Part shown: positions 32,330 through 43,717 of the stretch, in pieces | Position numbering within the stretch: position 1 is the first letter of the stretch | Layout of the letters: each line of letters opens with the position of its first letter | NCBI RefSeq assembly: GCF_000149955.1 | Contig: NC_030999.1 | Location: 839,136-903,135 of the forward strand | Reading direction: 5' to 3' | DNA length: 64,000 nucleotides | Source of the DNA: Fusarium oxysporum f. sp. lycopersici 4287 | Lineage: Eukaryota > Ascomycota > Sordariomycetes > Hypocreales > Nectriaceae | Notes under the pieces: generated by a model | The model's database searches: none | Seen by the model: the letters and a program-made list of their open reading frames with translations, nothing else | Told to the model about the DNA's origin: nothing | Made by a program: the position numbers and the translations under genes

Positions 32330-34579
32330 AGTGTAGGGTAGCCTGTAGTTTCGTGCTGTCCAATGGTCAAGTCCGATGCGCCACTGGATGTTCTACAGTT
32401 CAATGTACAGTATAGTGCAGAGGCATTTTTCTCCTTGCGACAACATTCTCTCTATTTCTAAGACGAGTCCTGGAGGTACATATATCTACCTTTTAGACAG
32501 ACATATCGTCCACTTTAGGTGGCAGAATTGGCCCGTAAGCCTACTCTTAGCCGCACAGAAGATGTACCCAGAAAGTGTATGCGAGCATAGGCACTAGTCC
32601 CAATGTAGTTGCGTCCATGACGGCGCGAGTCAGCCTTACAGTGACCTTCAACAAGCCGTAAAGCCAAGAATAACGATTGGTTATTGTGCGTTAGCCAAGA
32701 ATTACGGCGTATACCGTCTGGTTTCCTACCATACACACTGCGCGGGGCTTAGTTGCCAGCAGCAATGACTGTCTTTGAGAACTGTGTGTGCGGTAGATTC
32801 AATTACACCTCGTTCTATTTCGACTTTTCCGTCTTTCTTGCTGGGTGACTGTTTTTAGGATGTCGCTCGGCTCCGCCGGGATGCAGGTAAAGTCCCGACC
32901 TGAGTAGCGAAAACGGCTTCTTGACCCACTTTACTTTTGGAGCTGTCACTGATCAGAGGAGCGGAAAATTGACGCGGCGGAAGCGGACGTTGTCGCTCGG
33001 AGACTAAGCACCATTGCACGGATGATCTAGGGCGTTTATGGTACAGCGTAGCGCCCTATTTTCAGGTGGCGTTTGATTTAGTGTCGACGCGAAGACCCTG
33101 ACTCACGCACCGTTGAAGGAAGCTTTACTCTTAGAGCAGAAGAAACTCTTGCGGGGACCTCGTTTCATTGGATCGCGTAAAATAACTTGCGAAATGACTC
33201 TGCATGCTAAAGTGATTCCGGTTCCCCGGTCTCCGGCTTTCCCTCCCCTCTTTTTGTTTCTTTCTTTCTTTCTTTTTTTATTATTTTTTTATTATGTTTA
33301 TTGTCGTTCCCCTTCTTTAGTTTCGTAATATCCCTGTCTGCGTCTGTGCTTTCCTGCTTGTCTATCTATCCACCTTCATGCTTTCATGGCTCGATGATGT
33401 GCTTCACGTGAATCATGAATGAACTGCATGTCGCCCCCACATTGCGGGATATCATGTGAACTACAGAGAAACTAAAATTTGACACTGACTAGCGACCGAG
33501 GTCGAACGAAGCGAGGCGCTGAAGAACTGGTGCCGGACCACGTAGATCGTCTAGGTTAGACTGAAGCTAGTTATCCGGAATGACAGCGCGCGCACTAGCA
33601 CAGGGGTATCATGGCTGTCAGAATCTGTGTCAACAAGCAAAATCAAGCGGCCCCGATGCTGACCTAAGAATGGCCTGGGCGGGGAGATAACGAAACCGTT
33701 GCTGGCTCTATACGGGCTTGTCAGCTGTCGCTCGCTGGTGGGACACTTGATTTGCGGAGTTAATGACGAACTCCACCGGAGAAGGGCAGGAAGGCTCGTA
33801 TTCGCTGTGATTGGAGATAACCACAAGACCTGTAAAACAACGACAATAGTGATAAGCCATTGCCTTGACAATACACCAAGTACTATCTCGCGTTAATTGT
33901 GTGATAGAATGATACGATCTCAAAGAACCTCGAATTCTGAGACCTTGTAGAAAATCAAGTAACTTGGGGTAGGAGAGGGTGTCAAGACGTTGTCGTAGAT
34001 TACCAAACATCGCGTGCCTCCTCGTTTCCACTTGGCGTTGGGTTTTCTCTTCCCTTACCTTGAGCTTTATTTTAACCTTCGTAATCTCTCGATTCATGGT
34101 GTCAACGCTAGACAAGGTATCACACGTTTATTCTGGTGTCAGAATGGCCTGTAAGCCGCCGCAGGTTATTTGCTATCAAACAGTCTCTCCAGTTGATACC
34201 TCTGGGGGTTACCAACTCCCGTCCTCCCCCAATTGCTTGGCCCTAGAAACCCGAAGTATTTCGGCCGTGCGGCTGTTGGTCCTCGAGATTGGAAATGAGC
34301 GCCAATCCGAATGATGAAGCGGGGGCATATTATCGCACTGAGCGTGTTTGAAGGGCTAAAGTGAAAGTGATGAGCAGCAGCAAACAAATGTATTGATTGA
34401 TTGTTGCCAAGCTTTCTCTCGTTCGGCGTATTCCATTCCGCAGAGTTACGTAAAGCATATAGCTAGATTACTAACGCAGTTGTTTTCTGAGGCCGTACAG
34501 TAGATCATGCCTTATCCTGCGACACATATCAATCGGCATTGTAGCGCGCCCTCCTACACCAGCGTGAAAGAATCCGGAG

Positions 34580-34614
<35 letters not shown>

Positions 34615-35020
34615 TTTTATTTAAAAAAAAGTTATTTTGTTTTATTTATTTAATAATATTTACTTATATCTACTTATATCTACTTATATTTTGTTATCCT
34701 GTATTCTTACCTGGCCTCTCGGTCCTGGGCAATTGTGAGCCGTTGGTTGAGTCTATCAACGATCGGTCGCTCTAGTATTTCCTGCTGTTTTAGCATGCTG
34801 ATAGCCAAGTCTCTTTTAGCGGTGATTAGGTAATGGATGGGTCCATGCCGTTTAACAACGTGGGATGACATGCTCAAACTGTGCGCGTTGCCTTGTGCAG
34901 TAGTTTCCGAGCCAAAATTGGATTTAGAAAACGCACTTGGCTTCAACCGCCCCCGCCAGTTTTTGGTTGACGTTGTACATGTGGGGTCAAGCCAGGCGGG
35001 CCGGAAGTGAATTGCGGCCC
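32330..35020. repeat. Degenerate gene-poor unit, copy B
   Basis: Second copy of 30885-32084, expanded by insertions at about 32410-32745 and 34190-34800 and by low-complexity tracts. About 100 bp around 33419-33522 is almost identical to 31533-31633 while the flanks differ more. No gene supported. Confidence 0.65.
34579..34692. repeat. Poly-T and AT-rich tract with ACTTATATCT repeats
   Basis: A T run of nearly 30 bases, then AT-rich sequence, then three tandem copies of a 10-bp unit (ACTTATATCT). It lies inside the expanded part of copy B. Confidence 0.85.
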
Positions 35021-36000
35021 CAAGATCTGCAACGAAACGAGTCAGCAGAATAGGATGGCCCCGAAAGCTTTCAGCATTACCTGTGCGCGTCCGAAGATTT
35101 TCGGAGCCGCTTCCACCGCTGAGAAATGGGGTAGTTAATTGTATTTGTCAAAGCGCCATTGCCCTATGGTATCCACTACGGTAACATGCTGCTGCATGCA
35201 GCAACATCCCAATATTGAGATGAGAGATTAGGTCCATAGAGGGTGGATGCCAGTAACTCCGCTACCAAACATGCGCTAAGAGTGAGCGGACGAGTCCCCC
35301 GAAATTATTGTTCTTCAGCCTCAACAGCCATACCAGAAGCAGCTGCGATTTTCCGCTAACTGAGCAAGCGATCGGCTTGTCGTCCCAGGGCGGACGGACA
35401 AAATGTCCGATTTTAGAAAAAAAAGAGGAAAAAAAAAAAAAAAGAGAGAGAGAGAGAGCGAGTACCTAGGTCTAGAAAGGACGCTTTGGTAGCACCTGCG
35501 AAATGACGCCAAAGCCTGGACGGTGCCAAACGGTGCTAACTTGTAGGACAGTAGGCAAGCGTAGAAAACGGACGGGTGCATCGCGACTGTATATTGTCGA
35601 TTTCTGGATGGCTTCAACAAAAACGATCAAAGTCCAAAAGGGGCATGCTGCTGAGGACTTTCGGAAGGTACACAATATTTGTGAAAGGCTACAGTATCTT
35701 CCTCCCACGATGGCTGGGTACTTACTCGACCCGTCGGCCGCCCAACAGGAGGGCTGCAGCTGCCTGCGCTGAACCAGACTGTCGGTAACAGCTATTTCCT
35801 ACATATAAAGCTGCGTTGAAGGGAAGAACTGGACGCTGATACATTCATCGCTGCACCTGCACGGTAAGCTCTGGCACAGTCCCTCAGTCACTCGATCAGT
35901 CTCCTGACCGACCAGCTCTTGCTTTCCCCATCTATCTTTACTCCTTCTGTCATTCTTTTTTATACAAGTGCCTTGATCTATTCTATCTCATTCTCTTTCT
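35021..36000. other. Non-coding stretch with poly-A and (GA)n tracts
   Basis: It contains A-rich and (GA)n simple repeats at about 35417-35459. The region just before 36001 is pyrimidine-rich (for example TCTATCTCATTCTCTTTCT), as expected upstream of the next start codon. No gene supported at 35021-35850. Confidence 0.5.
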
Positions 36001-37269
36001 ATGGAGTCTTCACAGCCCAGACCATCGCAAGCCTATATCCAGTCGCGCCGTCCTGCTAAGAGGGGTGCCCGGGGCAGGCACAAACGGACTGCTCTTGAGG
36101 CGCCTGAGGATGTCCGATCTAGTTCACTGGGGAACTATTGGCGGCCGGTCGATAACATTCGGCAAAGACGAATAATTGGCGTTCGTGATCATCCGTATGG
36201 TGGGCAGCCACTGCGTGTCGCTACTCCTGAGGACGAGCAAGGTGACGGGATGGTTTACTATGATGAAGGGTTTGTCCTATTTCTGTCTTCCCCCCATCCA
36301 TTCCCCCTTCCCTCTTACCCACTCTCTGACCTTTTTTACTTTCCCTCTCTTTGTTTCCATTTATTCCGCCTTTATTCTCTTGAATGTCACTGTACTTGTT
36401 CTCGTCCCATCTATATTTGCCTTCTTCCACATTGTGTGACGTAATCCTTCGTTTTGCTCGCTTTGCCACGTCAATCACACGGACCACGCAAACGAAGTTA
36501 GACTGACAAGAAGTGCAGACCTAGCTACGATGAAGAATTTGGAGACCCGCAAGAGCCGCAAGACGACGACCGTTATGTTCTGGAAGCCCTAATAAACCAG
36601 CAGTGAGTCAGCCTTACATCATTGCACCACTTTGAAGCTGACACCTTAGCTTACCCCAGATCGAAAGCAACCTTCACACTGTGAGTCGTCGTATCCGTCA
36701 AGCCTTTTATTATTTTTTCATTTATTTTTTTTATTTTTAATTTTTTTTAGTTTTTAATTTTTAATTTTTAATCTTTTCTCTTTTCTGTCGTTCTTCCTTG
36801 GCTAATCCTTTTTCCAAAGTATTAATAAAATGAGAACAGAGTTTCTTGAAAACATGAAGCAAATGAGAACTGAGTCCTCTGAAAGCATGAAGCAAATGAG
36901 AACTGAGTCCTCTGAAAGCATGAAGCAAATGAGAACAGAGCTTTTGCAAGCCTTGAAGCAAATTAGAACAGAGTACGTCTTAGTCCTAACTTGATCACTA
37001 GGGAATTCGTTCTCTTTTCTTTCCCTTTTACCCTTTGTAGCATATCTTCTTCCTAATTTCCCTCTAATGTAGCTAACAAGATCTACAGCAACAATCAATT
37101 GCCGCAACGGATAAGTGAGACCATAGTACGCACGATTAGTGGTCAGACCAACCTTCATGCACAGGGAGCCACAGGCGGAGGCGCTCCTTTGCAGATGGGA
37201 CTGGACTCTACCGTGAACCCTTCCAATCTGATGAGCAATACCAGAGGAACCGAAAATAACGGCTCGTAA
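36001..37269 (+). CDS. Five-exon hypothetical protein with 11-residue coiled-coil repeats
   Basis: No family recognised. A consistent model has exons 36001-36269, 36519-36602, 36660-36680, 36820-36972 and 37089-37269, all junctions GT..AG and all in the same phase, giving 235 aa. The 21-nt third exon is unusually small. The N-terminus is basic (SRRPAKRGARGRHKR), the middle acidic (EEFGDPQEPQDDDRY). Exon 4 encodes about five tandem 11-residue units of the type MKQMRTESSES; two are identical at the DNA level (33 nt). Such hendecads usually form a coiled coil. The C-terminus is Gly/Asn-rich. The first acceptor could also be 6 nt downstream (36524). The start follows a pyrimidine-rich leader. It was judged real because four junctions agree. 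Confidence 0.65.
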
Positions 37270-37838
37270 AGGCCAATTTCCGAAGGCGATCCTCAGGTCT
37301 AGCTAGACGCACTGGGAATGGATATCTACACATATTTATGTATACATATGTGTCTGTACATACATGGAGAGATGAAATGGTACCACGTTACGACGGGGGA
37401 TAAGTTTAATGTCATGGCTTAACATACAAACATTATACCGAGTCACGTTTCAGTTCGTAAAGACAATTGGATGGTGAAGCAACAATAACATGGTGAATCT
37501 CTAAATTGCAAAGCAAAGTTACAACCGCCTTTTGCTGGGCCGGACAGAGACGGAATGCAGACCTCGGTCCCCTCATGACGCCCTCCTAGGGCAGGCCCAA
37601 ACTAAAACAATATCGATGCTAGGCGAATGGAGCATTTTTCCAACTGGGGAGAAAAACAAAAGGTTTTCTAATCAAAGGCTCAGTTAGATTGATTAGGTCG
37701 CGCGGGTAGAGACGGATGCGTAGGCCGTTCAATGATCCTGCGGCAGGAAGCGCCGATACATACGTTTATACGTTGCAGGCGGTTACTCTACCGGTAAAAC
37801 AATAAAAGGCAATCTCTGTCCACTCAATTCAAATGAAG
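37270..37838. other. Non-coding stretch
   Basis: Intergenic between two convergent hypothetical genes. Nothing recognised. Confidence 0.4.
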
Positions 37839-38351
37839 CTAACAGTAGGATGCTAAATAAGCCAGGGCTTCTGATTCGGCGCATCGCTGCATCACTTCCA
37901 AATCGTCTTGAATGACCCCTCGTCTGCCATCGTCATCTGTTACGCCGGCCGCAAACGATGTACTGTCGCCGTCTTGATTCGACTCAAGTCTCAGGTTCGG
38001 TGGTGTGTTAAGAGGTGAGCTGCAGGTCTGTTGCCGAAACTGATGCTCCATGAACTGTGGCGGCGATTCCGTCGCGGACACCGTCTCAGTTGACTGCCCT
38101 TGAAGTACTCTCTCTAGCAAGGTCAGATGCTCCTCTCCTAAGCGGATGAGGCTCTGTTGCCATTTCAATATAGCCTCTTTCTGATCGACTGAGGCCTGGA
38201 GGAACTCGTACTGTGGGCGCAATCTTTCATTTTCTAGCGTAAGAAGATGGCTCCTCTCTTGTAGGAAATGGAGCAGCTGTTCAACGGTCATTGCGTGCGG
38301 TGGCGCAACGCGCGGTGGCGAAGGAACGCTAGGGATCGAGCTGCTTCCCAT
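37839..38351 (-). CDS. Hypothetical coiled-coil protein, 170 aa
   Basis: ATG at 38351, no intron needed. After a Ser/Pro-rich start (GSSSIPSVPSPPRVAPP), residues about 22-85 form a long predicted helix with heptad leucines (VEQLLHFLQERSHLLTLENE, then QKEAILKWQQSLIRLGEEHL and LLERVLQ). The C-terminal half is polar and acidic and ends in a short helix-like segment (DDLEVMQRCAESEALAYLAS). No catalytic motif. It could be an oligomerising or adaptor protein. It is one of four neighbouring unrecognised genes between 36 and 42.4 kb. Confidence 0.5.
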   Translation of the reverse strand: MGSSSIPSVPSPPRVAPPHAMTVEQLLHFLQERSHLLTLENERLRPQYEFLQASVDQKEAILKWQQSLIRLGEEHLTLLERVLQGQSTETVSATESPPQFMEHQFRQQTCSSPLNTPPNLRLESNQDGDSTSFAAGVTDDDGRRGVIQDDLEVMQRCAESEALAYLASYC

Positions 38352-39135
38352 TGAATCGCTTGCTGGCAGTCGAGAAAAATAGAAGCGGAAGAAACCTAAT
38401 AAAGTTAGTTTGGTTCAAGGCACTGACCTTGAGAGTCAAGAGACGGTATAAATATTCATCCCCGCGCACAATGAATGTGACACGTAGTCGACCTCTACCC
38501 AGGAGTCCATTTACGTACTCGACTTCTCTGTCTCATGTGAACGGCTGCTTTCTTCTGTTGAGCGCGAACTCGAATTGCCAGGCTCTCCGAAAAGTTAGGT
38601 GCTGTCGAGGGTAGTGGCAAGATTGACTTGACTCGGAGATGTAAGCAATGGTCCTTTCTCACTCATTCCACGAAACTTGAGGGCGTGACAATAGCCGCAC
38701 AATAGCAGCGGATATATTTTTTAGTGTGAATTCGAATCTGGACTGCCTTTTGAGGCTCCCTCTCCATTGTAGCTCCAAAACTGCCCTTTCCACTACGAAA
38801 ACGTGGAGGTTGATTGTGATAATGGGCTGTAAGGTACTTTCCACTATCGTAGACCAAATGAAGTTCTACTGATGAGCATCTATACTCTTCACATCGCTAC
38901 TACGTTGTATTTCCCTTACTACTGTTCCATTCACAGGTTATATTCCATAGAAATGCTCTCTCTTCACTGATGAGGTATCACCATACATAACGTGATACTG
39001 GAAGAGACAGAAACAGCAGAATCAACAACAAAAAGGAGAGACAATGAAGTTCGAAACGAGCAACTTATCCAGGCGATTATCGGTACAGTATTGATATAAA
39101 GTGTCACCTTGATATGACGCATACAAATCTGGTCC
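38352..39135. other. Non-coding stretch
   Basis: Lies between two minus-strand genes. It should contain the promoter of the 37839-38351 gene. No element recognised. Confidence 0.4.
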
Positions 39136-40419
39136 TTATCCATCGCCATTAGGATGCTGAGTGGTTCGAAGGTTTATCTGCTGCTGGAGTAAACCCCTGA
39201 GTCTATTCTCCTCCGCGCTATACTCGTGCAAAAGATTCTGGACCTCGTGAACGTGGTGTTTTATTGTAGGTACAAACCGGACGACTGCCTCGTTCGCCAG
39301 TCTCCTGTAGTACATGCGCTCATAATGAAGTATGGCGAGGCGTTGCCTCAATTTAGCCTTCGACGACGCAGTTTCACAACCAAGGGAAGGCTGAGATTGC
39401 TGATGAGCTATTCTAAGAGGTTCTACATAAGGCCAGCTTTGACCTTGATCGTCCTTGCTCTTTCCTGGGTTCGATCTTCCTTGATTCATTGGTAAGATGT
39501 TCAGTGAACTATAGACTGACTCCACTCGATCAGACTCATAGCTCAGACTTAGGTCCGAATCCCGTAGTCTTGACTCTGATCTATTGTCAATATTGCCGGG
39601 GTGATATTTGGCATCTAAGCTGCAGGCTAAATCGATACCTGAGCCCTGGATTTCTGGGTCTGTTTCCTCTTTGATAACATCCTCAATGTACTGTCGCCAG
39701 TCGGTATTCAGTTGCTCAATCAAGAGGTTTGCCTCTGTGACAACGGATCGGAGCGCAGAAGCCAATTGTCGTATCTGAGAAACTAAACGCAGCAGCACCC
39801 GATAAACGAGCTTTCTATTCAATGCGATTGATTGTCTCATCATCCCATTTTGTCTTATGAGATTTATCTCCAACTTCTCGAGCATAGACTTCGATATTGG
39901 GTGTGGAGTCGGCGGTAATGGACGGTTTCTTGCACCCTGGCCGCAGGAAGACACCAAATTTATCTGAGGATCCTGTGCATCAGCGAGACCGTGAATATGA
40001 TCCTTACGCTGATTGAGGCTCGAGAGAGGGTCAGTATGCGGGCGTTGGCGCCTGAACCCTTGCGAGATGCTACTCCCCATTTCGCTGCTGTGCAAGGTAG
40101 CTGTGTTATCATAGAGCAGAGCGTCAGGGATTTTGGATAGACAAGACTGGATCGAGGATTTAAGAGATACTAATACATCGTTAGCCAGTGTAGCAAAGTA
40201 CTTATCCTCATGATGCAGGCTCCCGTTCTCCCGGTTGAGTTCTACGATCCTTCTTCGAAGCGACACTTGATCGTCACCTCGATTCACATAAGTGATGGAA
40301 CTGTGGGAAACGCTGGTTCTACCTCCAAGCTGCTGCACTTGATGATCTACTCTACGAGTAACTTGCGCGACTTTACTGTTGTAGTTGGGACAAGACCCGT
40401 ATCTGACATGTTCCTTCAT
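39136..40419 (-). CDS. Hypothetical helical protein, about 427 aa
   Basis: The frame is open from 40467 but the first ATG is at 40419 (MKEHVRYGSCPNYNS). No known domain. Three stretches have similar helical, leucine-rich character: LRRRIVELNRENGSLHHEDK followed by YFATLANDVLVSLKS (about 55-95); MLEKLEINLIRQNGMMRQSI followed by YRVLLRLVSQIRQLA (about 180-240); and LRQRLAILHYERMYYRRLAN followed by VRFVPTIKHHVHEV (about 365-410). The first and third share the pattern LRxRxxxL...LAN(D/E), suggesting an internal duplication. Linkers are polar and disordered-looking. The length without stops supports a real gene. Function unknown. Confidence 0.55.
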   Translation of the reverse strand: MKEHVRYGSCPNYNSKVAQVTRRVDHQVQQLGGRTSVSHSSITYVNRGDDQVSLRRRIVELNRENGSLHHEDKYFATLANDVLVSLKSSIQSCLSKIPDALLYDNTATLHSSEMGSSISQGFRRQRPHTDPLSSLNQRKDHIHGLADAQDPQINLVSSCGQGARNRPLPPTPHPISKSMLEKLEINLIRQNGMMRQSIALNRKLVYRVLLRLVSQIRQLASALRSVVTEANLLIEQLNTDWRQYIEDVIKEETDPEIQGSGIDLACSLDAKYHPGNIDNRSESRLRDSDLSLSYESDRVESVYSSLNILPMNQGRSNPGKSKDDQGQSWPYVEPLRIAHQQSQPSLGCETASSKAKLRQRLAILHYERMYYRRLANEAVVRFVPTIKHHVHEVQNLLHEYSAEENRLRGLLQQQINLRTTQHPNGDG

Positions 40420-41873
40420 TGATAGTCGAAGCAGGACCTGGAGGAAGATACTTGAGGTTAGGAGCAAGCATCAACGCTCTTTCGCGCCTAAACACAAAAA
40501 CAAACGCCATTAGGAGAGAAGTCATCTATTTTATATTATTTGAAACCACAGCTTATTGGCTCTTGGTGTACAATTTAGCATGAAACAACGTTGCAAAATC
40601 GCCTATTGGATTATTTGCCAATTTCGAGTGATGTGGATGGATTATACGTGTTTGTACGGTACCATCGTAAATATCTGACTTCCCATCCAAGAATGGCTGT
40701 TCTTCTTAGTTGACTTCGGGACTCACAAGGTCATCCTTATATTTCACGCATGATGCATGTTGTAAGTGATACAGCATTAGCTGTTCGCAGCACCGATGAT
40801 GTGTTGATCCTTCCTGTTCGACAAGGTTCTGCACGCTAGTCTTCCTATCTTAAAAGCATAGTGGACATGTTGGTGGGCGGCTCACAATTTTCACCAATTC
40901 TGTCATGAACTATTTCGTTTCTAGTCAGCAAGTTTGTGATGCATAGAGTTCAAAATTTAAATATCAGATATGATGAGCTTTGGTAATGAATTTTATGCTG
41001 CATTGGTAACTTTGATGCTGTAATCTGGTACATATCGTAAACCTTCCTCTTTGGAATTGATATTTAAAGCGCGAGCACGAGTCACACATGGTGTACCTTC
41101 CTGTTCTTTCTGAACGTCTAGTTTAATTGCCACATATGGCTCTACCCAACCCCGCTGTTCGAGACTGGAAAAGTGACCAGCACAAGGTAATGTGTATACT
41201 GTACTTGATATGGCACAATAACGAACACTATAGGCTAAGTGACAGTAGTGTCAAAATCCAAAAATTTCTAATGGAACTGCAGTTACGTGCAGTGGTAGAT
41301 TTGATGCGCCATGTAATCGGCTGGCCATCGTTTCAAACTACAATCTCCTACGGAAACATCTATTTGTCATCTTTACTCTGGCCAAAAAGGATCTCAAGTA
41401 CTCGTGATGACTTATACTGGCTCAAGCAAACAAAAAACTGTTGAAAAACTACACGTCCTCTGTCCCCCCTTGACCTCCACGCAGCAAGACGGTTCAAAAT
41501 AGCGCTTTATATAAAACGCAGACAGGGCAGAGGATCCTCTGGACCTTTACAATCCGCTACTGCAATGTAAATGCAGATGACTGATACTAGACTGGAAGTG
41601 AATCTGGCATGAAAAGCGCCATTTCATATTATGCTTTACCCAGTGCGATTCCATGGTATCTGACCGGAGGTAATGGCCAAGTTTTGCTTGAGCCGCAAAT
41701 CGACGCTGAAGTAGTACGACCATACAGCTTTGTGAGCAAATGACATAACAATACATATGATGTACCTGTGGTATATATATCTTATAGAACCCCCTTCCCT
41801 CCAGTGTTTCCTTTTCGCTAAGAGACGCGACTTATTTGCTAGTGGCAGTATAATATTATTACACCACCCAACA
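40420..41873. other. Non-coding stretch
   Basis: About 1.4 kb. A plus-strand frame at 41127-41444 has an ATG context but no recognisable product, and its apparent continuation meets stops after a possible intron, so no gene is called. Confidence 0.35.
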
Positions 41874-42372
41874 ATGTATCGCCGCATTCATGACCACGAA
41901 GCCTTCGTCGATGCGATGAGCGAAGCGGTTTCAGCCTTAGGTATGGGTGTTAATCTTAAAATTGCATATTACTAGATCTTAATACCCTGTCGAACATAGC
42001 GAACGTGGTCTAGACGATAGCGGTGATTCTGATGCCTTCATTGTCCCTGATTCTGATGGGGATAGTGGAATCTCGATTCCGCAAACCCCTTCAATTCCTC
42101 AATCAACGTTGAGCCAAAGATACGGACGTATAACAAGGCGCGGCGAACGCAGGGCACCCCAGAATGTTGAGGGAGCCAGTTTCGCCAGCTCAAGCGAGTC
42201 TCCGACCCCAAACACACGCCATCGAGACGTCCACAGGAGCTCACGAGGCCAGGTCCACTTTTACTTTCTAATTAGAAGACTTGAGGACTTAGCAATGGCA
42301 ATAGAGGATATGAGAGCTGATATGCAAGACATACAGTACGAAATCTATGACATAGCTGAGGAAATTGCTTGA
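41874..42372 (+). CDS. Two-exon hypothetical protein, 141 aa
   Basis: ATG at 41874 (MYRRIHDHEAFVDAMSEA). The intron 41941-42013 (GTATGG...GTCTAG) joins SAL to DDSGDSDAF in frame. The product is acidic near the N-terminus (DSGDSDAFIVPDSDGDSG), then basic and Ser-rich (RYGRITRRGERRAP), and ends in an amphipathic helix with a heptad pattern (FLIRRLEDLAMAIEDMRADM, then QDIQYEIYDIAEEIA), a likely coiled coil. No family recognised. The general plan (basic/acidic disordered part plus short coiled coil) recalls the 36001-37269 gene without detectable sequence identity. Confidence 0.5.
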
Positions 42373-43717
42373 GATGGGGGCATTATGTAAAGTTACTCGT
42401 ATCATTATAGTCTACTTCACTAGACTCGAACGGCTATAGCTGTAAGAGAAGCTAGTTAAGAGCACCTATATAGTACATCTACACAATGAATTAGGATATC
42501 GCGACGCAAACGCCTTCTTATTATAACCTCTTGACAAGGCCGCTACTCTTTCTACCATGAAATGGATGAATAATAGATTCCCCTCCTGTATTGTTCGATT
42601 ATCTCTACGTAATGTCGCATGAATCACTCCATTCGCATTTGAAATGATCATTATTTACTGCTGGCTGTCGACTGATAATTCTGCTTTAAACAGGTGTAAG
42701 ATACACAACGGTTTTCAATCTTATGTAACTATGACCTAGACTTTAAGTTTAAAGTGCTGTTAACTGCATTTCAGTTACTCTCGCATCCCCTTGTCTTTGT
42801 TTTACTTCTCCAAAATCCCGGCCCAATTCTCCTCGTGCCCATGTTTCATGGTCTCGGCACCCTTGGTGAACTTACCCCAAGACTCCGCGCTGGCGGGTCA
42901 GTTTCTATTGCCCGTGTCTTCTTGGGCTTACTTGCTACCAACCTACAGACAAGGACGTCCCAAAAGACCGGTTCGAGCTGGTAGTACGAATACCACTTCA
43001 GAGTGTAGGTACAAGAAAAGAACTGTAGTCCTCCTATTTAATAATCTAAGGCAAGATACAGACTGGTTCTTACATTGCCCATCTCTACTTCGTATTGCTC
43101 TAGTACAGAATTAGAATGCTAACAAATCAGCCGAGAGCGCCACTCCATTGTATCACGCTCTTAAGCGTATCTGGAGGTGTATAATAGACGTGGCATGACA
43201 GAATCCCCTGGTCGGATACGTCTATCGAATTTGCCTTATGCGTAGTGACCTGACCGCCGCTTTGTTATGGCTGGTTCCTGGTAGAAGCCTCTTCACTTAT
43301 GTGAGCAACTTCTACCCCTATTGCTGAATTTCATTACAAATAATCTTTTCACTTGCAAAATAAAGAAGCCCAAGGACTTCCATACCTGGAGTTGATCTCT
43401 GTCTTGCTTAGCAGTGTGTTAGCTTGGCTGGTCATCTGTCGAGGCAGATAACAAATGGGCAGGATCTAGATATAGCATGGGTACTGGCTTTGCCAAAAAG
43501 GTTCCCGAAGCCCCCATAGGTTCCACCACGTATGGTCGCGGCATAAAAGGGTGAAATGCGAGGCAGGACGGTCGGGGCCGAAGCGTATCAGAAGAGAAGA
43601 CCGCCAGAGCATTGGTGAGGAAGTCTAGGTCCAAGTTTTTGCCAACATTCTGCAGGCGCTGAAGTAGAGTTCGCTGAGAAAGAACGATTGTCTCATAGGT
43701 AGGAATGATGCGAGTCT
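42373..43717. other. Non-coding stretch before the Helitron remnant
   Basis: No supported gene. The 5' end of the Helitron (usually TC, without inverted repeats) may lie here but cannot be placed by eye. Confidence 0.35.

Noticed and set aside
32405..32750. Second MITE inside repeat copy B
   Set aside because: The extra 340 bp has CAGT-like ends, but the inverted repeat is too weak and no duplication is clear.
41127..41444. Possible small gene
   Set aside because: The ATG context is fair, but no splice model avoids early stops.
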